From DASWUD01 sp036401755 (GTDB lineage: Bacteria; Pseudomonadota; Gammaproteobacteria; Thiohalomonadales; Thiohalomonadaceae), in assembly GCA_036401755.1 (NCBI GenBank), contig DASWUD010000194.1, positions 1 to 30,881 of the forward strand: 30,881 bases of DNA, read 5' to 3'. The position numbers were made by a program, and so were the translations under genes. Every line of letters begins with the position of its first letter. Within the stretch, counting starts at the first letter, position 1. Of this stretch, positions 26,701 through 30,881 are shown in pieces. The notes beneath the pieces were generated by a model that made no database searches, was not told where the DNA came from, and saw only the letters and a list, made by a program, of their open reading frames with translations.

Positions 26701-26807
26701 TGTTTAGTTCTACGCTACTGACGCTCGTCGTGGTACCTGCCATCTACTCGCTAGTTGAGGGCAAAATGGAGCGGCGGCGCGCCAAACGCCAGACGGCCAT
26801 TAAATAG
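23739..26807 (+). CDS. RND efflux transporter (HAE1/AcrB-like)
   Basis: Inner-membrane proton-driven pump of 1022 residues, full length for the family. It has the N-terminal helix, large periplasmic loops and 12 membrane helices. The proton-relay pair D400-D401 (GVVVDDAIVVLEN) corresponds to AcrB D407/D408, and the TM10 lysine of GLVAKNSILLVD corresponds to K940. N-terminal GVDRFPNVEFPML is typical of AcrB relatives. No outer-membrane channel gene is adjacent, so it probably borrows a TolC-type protein. Substrates cannot be told from sequence; related pumps export drugs, solvents or metals-unrelated amphiphiles. It converges on tRNA-Pro, with a hairpin in the gap. Confidence 0.94.
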   Translation: MTLPELSIRRHVLAYMFSAVIVLFGLIAYSRIGVDRFPNVEFPMLTVTTAMPGASPEVIDQSITNVLEASLNGVPGINHISSTSSPGAAVIIIMFEVEKDIDVAFNEVQAKLGQVARLLPDDALTPVVAKADIGAAPIMWLALQGDRTQQDLNRYANNIIKKRLENISGVGGVLLGGKRDRNIRVELDLSRLNASGLTTQDLLRAFASEHIQMPGGFMVEGPRENLINLDLEFHSVEALGRMVVGYRKGHPIRLQDVATLRDDLADYRQLARFDGQPTVGIGIIKISNANTVAIVNRVQEVLDSEIVPQLPAGMKVSVASNQATMIQEMVFALQEHLLSGTLLAALIVWLFLKNLRSTMIIAIAIPISLLGAVAAMYFVGYTFNSMTLLALLLLIGVVVDDAIVVLENVYRHREKLDPNPLSAALNGTNEVVFAVFAASLTLVSIFAPVIFLGGIVGRFLQSFAVVVTVGVLVSLFVSMTLTPMLCSRYLQVQHEHGRFYRALENIFLAMESGYRRLIGYALLHRWKIVLFTLATVLSSGLFFSLVGKAFVPPEDEGRFMVIFKTPLGSSIDYTNERLAAVEKVLASHKEVASYFSAIGLGQQGQVNQGTSFVNLVPRAERDLKQYDLMPIVQKELAQLPGVIAIAAQASIVGGQRGEPLQFILRGQNLDQLGEVARKFKERLDTMPELGNVDMDLQLDLPQLDIELDRTRAAALGLSAVDIGMAINVLGGGYDVAKYNDQPGDGERYNIRLKAADGQLQNPADLRRIYLRSQSGQLVRLDSVMKADSTLGPAVIGRFDLQYSAIYYSTPTVPLGAAVEKLFAAAAESVPPGFNVRLSGQAEEFKKMVGYMAFAFGMAIVLVYMVLASQFNSFLQPLVIMAAQPLAIIGGVISLWLSGNTLNIYSMIGMVLLIGLVAKNSILLVDLTNQYRREGMAINEALREACPIRLRPVLMTSFTVILALLPAALGFGAGSDTNGPLAVAIIGGMFSSTLLTLVVVPAIYSLVEGKMERRRAKRQTAIK

Positions 26808-26825
26808 TGCAATAGGAAATGGGAA

Positions 26826-26846
26826 CGCGCATGCTAGGCATGCGCG
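26826..26846. other. Hairpin between the RND gene and tRNA-Pro
   Basis: CGCGCATGC (26826-26834) and GCATGCGCG (26838-26846) form a perfect 9-bp stem with a 3-base loop, 19 bases past the RND stop. No clear T-run follows on either strand. It may help end the two converging transcripts. Nothing else is seen in the gap 26808-26954. Confidence 0.45.
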
Positions 26847-26952
26847 GCCACTCAGTCATTCGACGATGCTTCGAATCGCGTTACTAACTTTAATTGATTA
26901 GTGAGAAGTGCTGAAGCAGCTTTCTGATTTAGCATTGCTGCAGTTTGAAGTA

Positions 26953-27032
<80 letters not shown>

Positions 27033-27074
27033 TGATGATTGGCTGGACTGGCCACCCAACGTAATGAGCGGCGC

Positions 27075-27103
27075 ATATTACACTAGTTTTTCTTGAAGTG
27101 GAA
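27075..27103 (-). promoter_or_regulatory. Possible promoter of tRNA-Pro
   Basis: On the minus strand TTCCAC (27098-27103) and TAATAT (27075-27080) are 17 bases apart. A GC-rich stretch follows the -10 box, as is usual for stable-RNA promoters. The -35 match is poor, so cotranscription with merR is possible. Confidence 0.3.
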
Positions 27104-27120
27104 TAACACCGCGATGCTTT

Positions 27121-27474
27121 CTATTTGAGAATATCGAGGATCTCTTCCAGTTCGCTGCGCAGCTGGCGAATGATCAGTTTGCTCTGATTGACATCCTGTT
27201 TTGCATCCTCGCTCTCCAGCTGATGGCGGGCACCGCTGATGGTGAACCCCTGCTCATAGAGCAGTCCGCGGATCTGGCGGATAACGAGCACATCCTGACG
27301 CTGGTAGTAGCGGCGATTACCGCGGCGCTTCACCGGCTTCAGCTGGGGGAACTCCTGCTCCCAGTAACGCAACACGTGCGGTTTGACATCGCACAGGTCG
27401 CTTACCTCGCCGATGGTGAAGTAGCGCTTGCCTGGGATTGGGGGAAGTTCATTATTCTGGCTGGGTTCCAGCAT
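27121..27474 (-). CDS. MerR-family transcriptional regulator
   Basis: Small MerR-type DNA-binding protein, 117 residues. The winged-helix motif [20 protein letters not shown] at about 19-38, then the wing [11 protein letters not shown], then a short C-terminal coiled coil ending in [12 protein letters not shown]. No effector domain or metal-binding cysteine pair is visible, so it may respond to no small ligand. The gene overlaps the end of ihfA by 23 bases, and the pheT-ihfA-merR-tRNA-Pro order is conserved in gammaproteobacteria. Its targets are unknown. Confidence 0.92.
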   Translation of the reverse strand: MLEPSQNNELPPIPGKRYFTIGEVSDLCDVKPHVLRYWEQEFPQLKPVKRRGNRRYYQRQDVLVIRQIRGLLYEQGFTISGARHQLESEDAKQDVNQSKLIIRQLRSELEEILDILK

Positions 27475-27754
27475 ACGCTTCTACTCGTGCCTTGAGTTTC
27501 TGTCCTGGTCTGAAGGTTACCACGCGACGGGCCGTGATCGGAATCTCCTCACCGGTCTTGGGATTACGGCCGGGACGCTGGCTCTTGTCGCGCAAATCGA
27601 AATTACCAAAACCGGATAGCTTAATCTGGTGCCCCTCTTCGAGGGCATTGCGGATTTCGTCAAAGAAGAGTTCCACCAACTCTTTAGCTTCGCGTTTGTT
27701 GAGTCCCAGCTCTTCGAACAACTTTTCTGCGATAGTCGCCTTGGTCAAAGCCAT
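27452..27754 (-). CDS. ihfA: Integration host factor subunit alpha
   Basis: IHF alpha, 100 residues, DNA-bending protein that works as a heterodimer with IhfB. The HU/IHF signature [20 protein letters not shown] is at about 62-81, with the DNA-intercalating proline of the arm in NPKTG. N-terminal [20 protein letters not shown] is typical for IhfA. It begins one base after the pheT stop and overlaps merR at its end, so it is made from the pheST operon transcript. Confidence 0.97.
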   Translation of the reverse strand: MALTKATIAEKLFEELGLNKREAKELVELFFDEIRNALEEGHQIKLSGFGNFDLRDKSQRPGRNPKTGEEIPITARRVVTFRPGQKLKARVEAYAGTQPE

Positions 27755-27755
27755 C

Positions 27756-30134
27756 TCAATCTCTCAATGTCGCACCGAGCCCGGTGTTGAGCGCCTTTAG
27801 AATTCCCTGGATGGCGCCCTCCACATCTTCCTCCGTAAGAGTGCGTGATTGCTCCTGCAAGGTCAAGCCCAAAGCGATACTTTTTCTTCCGGAATCAATA
27901 TGTTCGCCTTGATAAACATCAAATAACTTTAACTCACGCAGGAAGCCGGGGGCCGCATTACGGACAGTTTCCATGATTTGCGCAGCAGTGACAGAAGACT
28001 CCACCACCAATGCAAGATCACGTCGAATTGTCGGAAATTTCGACAATTCACTGAATTTCGGCAATATTCCCTGCTGAATAGCAGCAAGCTCAACCTCAAA
28101 AACCAGCACATTTCCACTAATATCCAAGGTACGAAGCACCTCTGGATGGAGTGCGCCAATCCAACCACACGGCTGGCCATCGCGCAGCAGCCGGGCACTC
28201 TGGCCAGGATGAAGGGCGGGATGAGCGTCCGCGATAAAGGTAAACGCCGCAGGATTAGCGGAAAGCGCCAGCAGTGCCTCCAGATCGCTCTTCACATCGA
28301 AAAAGTCGACAGCCTGTTCACGGACACCCCACTGCTCCGGCAGGGCGCCACCAAAGACCAGCCCGCCCATCACTATTTCCTGTCTTATTTCAGTGCCTTG
28401 CATCACAAACTTAAGGCCTTGCTCGAAGATGCGCACCCGCTCCTGCTGGCGGTTGACGTTATGCAACAGGGTTTGAACCAGGCCGGGCCACAGGCTGGTA
28501 CGCATCACCGACATCTCGGCGGAGATGGGGTTGGCCAGCGCAATAGGCTCATGCTGTGGGTCGAGCAGCCGTTGCAGGCGCGGTTCGATGAAGCTGTAGG
28601 TGATGGTCTCCTGATAGCCGCGCTCCACCAGGGCCAGACGCAGCCGCTGGCGGCTCACCGCCGTCTCGGGGCGGGCCTGCATCGCCAGGCTGCCGACTGG
28701 ATGGGTGCTGGGAATGCGGTTGTAGCCATAGACCCGCGCCACCTCCTCCACCAGATCCTCCTCGATGGTGATGTCGAAGCGGAACGACGGCGGCACCACC
28801 TGCCACCCCTCGCCATTCCCCACAATCTGCATGCCAAGACGCTCGAGGATATCGGCCACTTCAGTGCGGGCGATCTCGATACCCAGGATGCGGGCAATTC
28901 GGCCATGGCGCAGGGTGATTCGCGGGCGCTGTGGTAGGTTGCTACTGTTGCTTACCTCAATAACGGGCCCAGCCTCACCACCAGCGATCGCCTTGATCAG
29001 CGCGGTGGCGCGCTCAATGGCGCGGCGTGCCATTTCGGGATCGACACCACGCTCGAAGCGGTGCGACGAGTCGGTATGGAGACCATAGCGGCGCGCCCGG
29101 CCTGCGAGGCTCAGCGGCGCGAAAAAGGCGCTCTCCAGGAAGATGTCGCGGGTGGTATCGCCCACCGCAGAGTCACGACCGCCCATCACGCCGGCCAATG
29201 CCAGCGGGCCGTTCTGATCGGCGATCACCAGTGTGTCGTCATCAAGGGTAATTTCGCTGTCATTGAGCAGAGCGATCTTTTCGCCGGCCTTGGCACGGCG
29301 CACCACGATGTCGCCCTTGAGCTTAGCCAGATCGAAGGCGTGCATCGGCTGCCCCAGCTCCAGCAGCACGTAGTTGGTGACATCGACGATAGGGCCGAGA
29401 CTGCGAATATCGCTGCGGCGCAGCCGCTCCTTCATCCACGCAGGGGTTTCCGCCTTTACATTAACGCCACGAATCACACGGCCCAGATAACGGGGACAAT
29501 CTGCCAGGGCCTGCACACTGACTGGGAAGGTGTCAGCATTATCGGCAGCGACCGCATCGATGGCTGGGCCCTTCACTTTCAGCTTGTTGAGCACGCCCAC
29601 TTCACGCGCGATGCCGGCAATGCTCAGGCAGTCGCTGCGGTTGGGGGTGATCCCCAATTCGAAGGTCATGTCATCCAGTTGGAGATAGTCACGGATGGAG
29701 ACACCCACCGGGCTATCGAGGGGTAACTCCAGCAACCCTTCGGAGACCTCGGCCAACCCCAGCTCCTTGGCTGAACAGAGCATGCCGAACGATTCGACGC
29801 CGCGCAGCTTGGCCTTCTTGATCTTGAAGTCACCGGGCAGTTCGGCACCGACTACCGCCGCCGGCACATGCAGCCCGGCGCGCACGTTGCTGGCGCCGCA
29901 GACGATGGTGAGTAGTTCACTGCCGCCGACGTTGACCTGGCAGACGCGCAGCTTGTCAGCATCGGGATGCTGCACCACGCTGACCACCTCGCCCACCACT
30001 ATGCCGGAGAATGCTGGAGCCACCGGCGCCATCGCATCCACTTCCAGACCGGCCATGGTCAGCTGGGCGGAGAGCTCCTCGCTGGAGATCGCCGGATTAA
30101 CCCACTCACGCAACCACTGTTCGCTGAATTTCAT
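27756..30134 (-). CDS. pheT: Phenylalanine-tRNA ligase beta subunit
   Basis: Beta chain of the alpha2-beta2 phenylalanyl-tRNA synthetase, 792 residues, full length. It starts [14 protein letters not shown], has the tRNA-binding EMAP-like domain (about 39-150, [19 protein letters not shown]), the B3/B4 and B5 domains in the middle, and the C-terminal FDX-ACB domain (about 700-792, [15 protein letters not shown]). It is separated from pheS by 61 bases, which hold a small hairpin (GCGCT and AGCGC arms around AGA on the minus strand). ihfA follows one base after its stop. Confidence 0.97.
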   Translation of the reverse strand: MKFSEQWLREWVNPAISSEELSAQLTMAGLEVDAMAPVAPAFSGIVVGEVVSVVQHPDADKLRVCQVNVGGSELLTIVCGASNVRAGLHVPAAVVGAELPGDFKIKKAKLRGVESFGMLCSAKELGLAEVSEGLLELPLDSPVGVSIRDYLQLDDMTFELGITPNRSDCLSIAGIAREVGVLNKLKVKGPAIDAVAADNADTFPVSVQALADCPRYLGRVIRGVNVKAETPAWMKERLRRSDIRSLGPIVDVTNYVLLELGQPMHAFDLAKLKGDIVVRRAKAGEKIALLNDSEITLDDDTLVIADQNGPLALAGVMGGRDSAVGDTTRDIFLESAFFAPLSLAGRARRYGLHTDSSHRFERGVDPEMARRAIERATALIKAIAGGEAGPVIEVSNSSNLPQRPRITLRHGRIARILGIEIARTEVADILERLGMQIVGNGEGWQVVPPSFRFDITIEEDLVEEVARVYGYNRIPSTHPVGSLAMQARPETAVSRQRLRLALVERGYQETITYSFIEPRLQRLLDPQHEPIALANPISAEMSVMRTSLWPGLVQTLLHNVNRQQERVRIFEQGLKFVMQGTEIRQEIVMGGLVFGGALPEQWGVREQAVDFFDVKSDLEALLALSANPAAFTFIADAHPALHPGQSARLLRDGQPCGWIGALHPEVLRTLDISGNVLVFEVELAAIQQGILPKFSELSKFPTIRRDLALVVESSVTAAQIMETVRNAAPGFLRELKLFDVYQGEHIDSGRKSIALGLTLQEQSRTLTEEDVEGAIQGILKALNTGLGATLRD

Positions 30135-30195
30135 CGTTGCTGTTCCCGAATATCCGCTGTGTAGGTAGCGCTTCTAGCGCCTTCCATGAATCTGG

Positions 30196-30881
<686 letters not shown>

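Overview
The window comes from a Gram-negative, sulfur-oxidizing gammaproteobacterium, probably Chromatiales-like. It carries the distal half of a reverse-type dissimilatory sulfite reductase (Dsr) locus in the order known from Allochromatium vinosum (dsrM-K-L-J-O-P, then dsrN and dsrR). It also carries a typical gammaproteobacterial housekeeping cluster, pheS-pheT-ihfA-merR-tRNA-Pro. The presence of dsrL next to the Mkjop genes points to the oxidative direction of the pathway. The sequence is GC-rich with very few gaps. No insertion sequence, phage gene or CRISPR array was seen.

Region 1 (1-6920, + strand): the 3' part of dsrM, then dsrK, dsrL, dsrJ, dsrO and dsrP, closed by a strong intrinsic terminator at 6883-6920. 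These encode the membrane electron-transfer complex DsrMKJOP and the NAD(P)H-linked flavoprotein DsrL, which together handle electrons and sulfur around cytoplasmic DsrAB. The genes for DsrAB, EFH and C are presumably to the left of the window.

Region 2 (6921-12268, + strand): a second cluster begins after the terminator. It has a TrpD2-like protein (an anthranilate phosphoribosyltransferase relative without the usual PRPP motif), dsrN (siroheme amidase) and dsrR (an IscA-like protein). A NarX/NarL-like two-component pair follows with its own likely promoter. The kinase has almost no periplasmic part but has cysteines in its GAF-like region. This is the most interesting part of the window: an accessory dsr module with an unexplained enzyme-like protein and a possible redox regulator.

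Region 3 (12308-16487): csiV-like gene on +, then a minus-strand operon CYTH phosphatase - L,D-transpeptidase - nagZ - hpt - mtiP, read right to left. It combines peptidoglycan recycling with salvage of methylthioadenosine-derived hypoxanthine. MtiP would release hypoxanthine and Hpt would convert it to IMP. The nagZ-hpt gap holds two mutually exclusive hairpins.

Region 4 (16488-21354): a broken cupin remnant on +, an unrecognised membrane-anchored protein, then rlmD, a PolB-type 3'-5' exonuclease and cysM, all on minus.

Region 5 (21534-26807, + strand): an orphan histidine-phosphotransfer protein, then a tetR-MFP-RND efflux operon with a perfect 20-bp palindrome just downstream of its predicted promoter.

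Region 6 (26955-30881, - strand): tRNA-Pro(GGG), a MerR-family regulator, ihfA, pheT and the 3' two thirds of pheS, which runs off the right edge.
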